From positions 1-53,085 of the forward strand of contig VGIA01000004.1 in the NCBI GenBank assembly GCA_016868105.1: a stretch of DNA of 53,085 bases, given 5' to 3'. Both the position numbers and the translations under genes were made by a program. The DNA comes from Betaproteobacteria bacterium. GTDB taxonomy: Bacteria; Pseudomonadota; Gammaproteobacteria; Burkholderiales; SG8-39. Numbering within the stretch: position 1 is the stretch's first letter; every line of letters starts with the position of its first letter. Under the pieces are notes generated by a model. The model ran no database searches, was not told the DNA's origin, and saw only the letters and a list, made by a program, of their open reading frames with translations. Below are positions 53,066-53,085 of the stretch, piece by piece.

Positions 53066-53085
53066 TGTGATAGGCTTTTTCGATG

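Overview
This window comes from a high-GC betaproteobacterium. The signs are the order mreB-mreC-mreD-mrdA-rodA, a PTS trio (ptsI, ptsH, EIIA) next to gshA/gshB, a metX-metW pair, and proteins of betaproteobacterial type throughout. Most of it is housekeeping chromosome, densely packed with 1-4 base overlaps and frequent GTG or TTG starts. Coding assignments rest on reading motifs in the translations; no database search was possible.

Layout. 1-877: end of proC and a YggT membrane protein. 915-2240: isocitrate lyase, with an unusually AT-rich upstream region. 2459-8061: elongasome operon (mreBCD, PBP2, RodA) on the minus strand, with a 23-bp tandem repeat at the mreD/mrdA junction. 8255-11687: gatCAB amidotransferase, with a possible small gene between gatA and gatB. 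11689-14868: remnant of a DUF4124-type gene, then pyrE, exonuclease III and an AmpG-like transporter. 14788-16681: metX-metW under what looks like a SAM-II riboswitch followed by a terminator hairpin. 16695-16906: debris of a toxin-antitoxin pair. 16907-23276: CoA-transferase, PTS phosphorelay, glutathione synthesis and a cytochrome c, then tRNA-Arg(CCG).

The accessory part is 23415-36291. It holds a long UPF0324/YeiH-type transporter, then an A-type cytochrome c oxidase cluster (subunit II with two fused cytochrome c domains, subunit I, two different subunit III proteins, subunit IV) at visibly lower GC. The cluster abuts a truncated, decayed copy of an ordinary coxB, so it appears to have replaced a resident oxidase. 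Next come a 5'-truncated bioD remnant and a TRAP transporter operon with an M24 peptidase. A scrap resembling an IS91-type transposase lies at the far edge. The native coxB leader and probable promoter lie directly upstream of the acquired oxidase.

36292-40482 holds a Tat-exported dienelactone-hydrolase-like protein, an AhpD/CMD-family protein, a TTC38-like TPR protein and an amidase. 40505-53065 returns to housekeeping: rng-maf-rlmH-rsfS-nadD-proA-holA-lptE-leuS on the minus strand, then a lone Bug-family binding protein, a UvrD-type helicase and a YqaA-like membrane protein.

No CRISPR array, rRNA, integrase or intact insertion sequence is visible. I found no clearly new system. The strongest points are the oxidase replacement, the SAM-II riboswitch, several decayed genes hidden in gaps, and -10 boxes so close to start codons that leaderless mRNAs are predicted.
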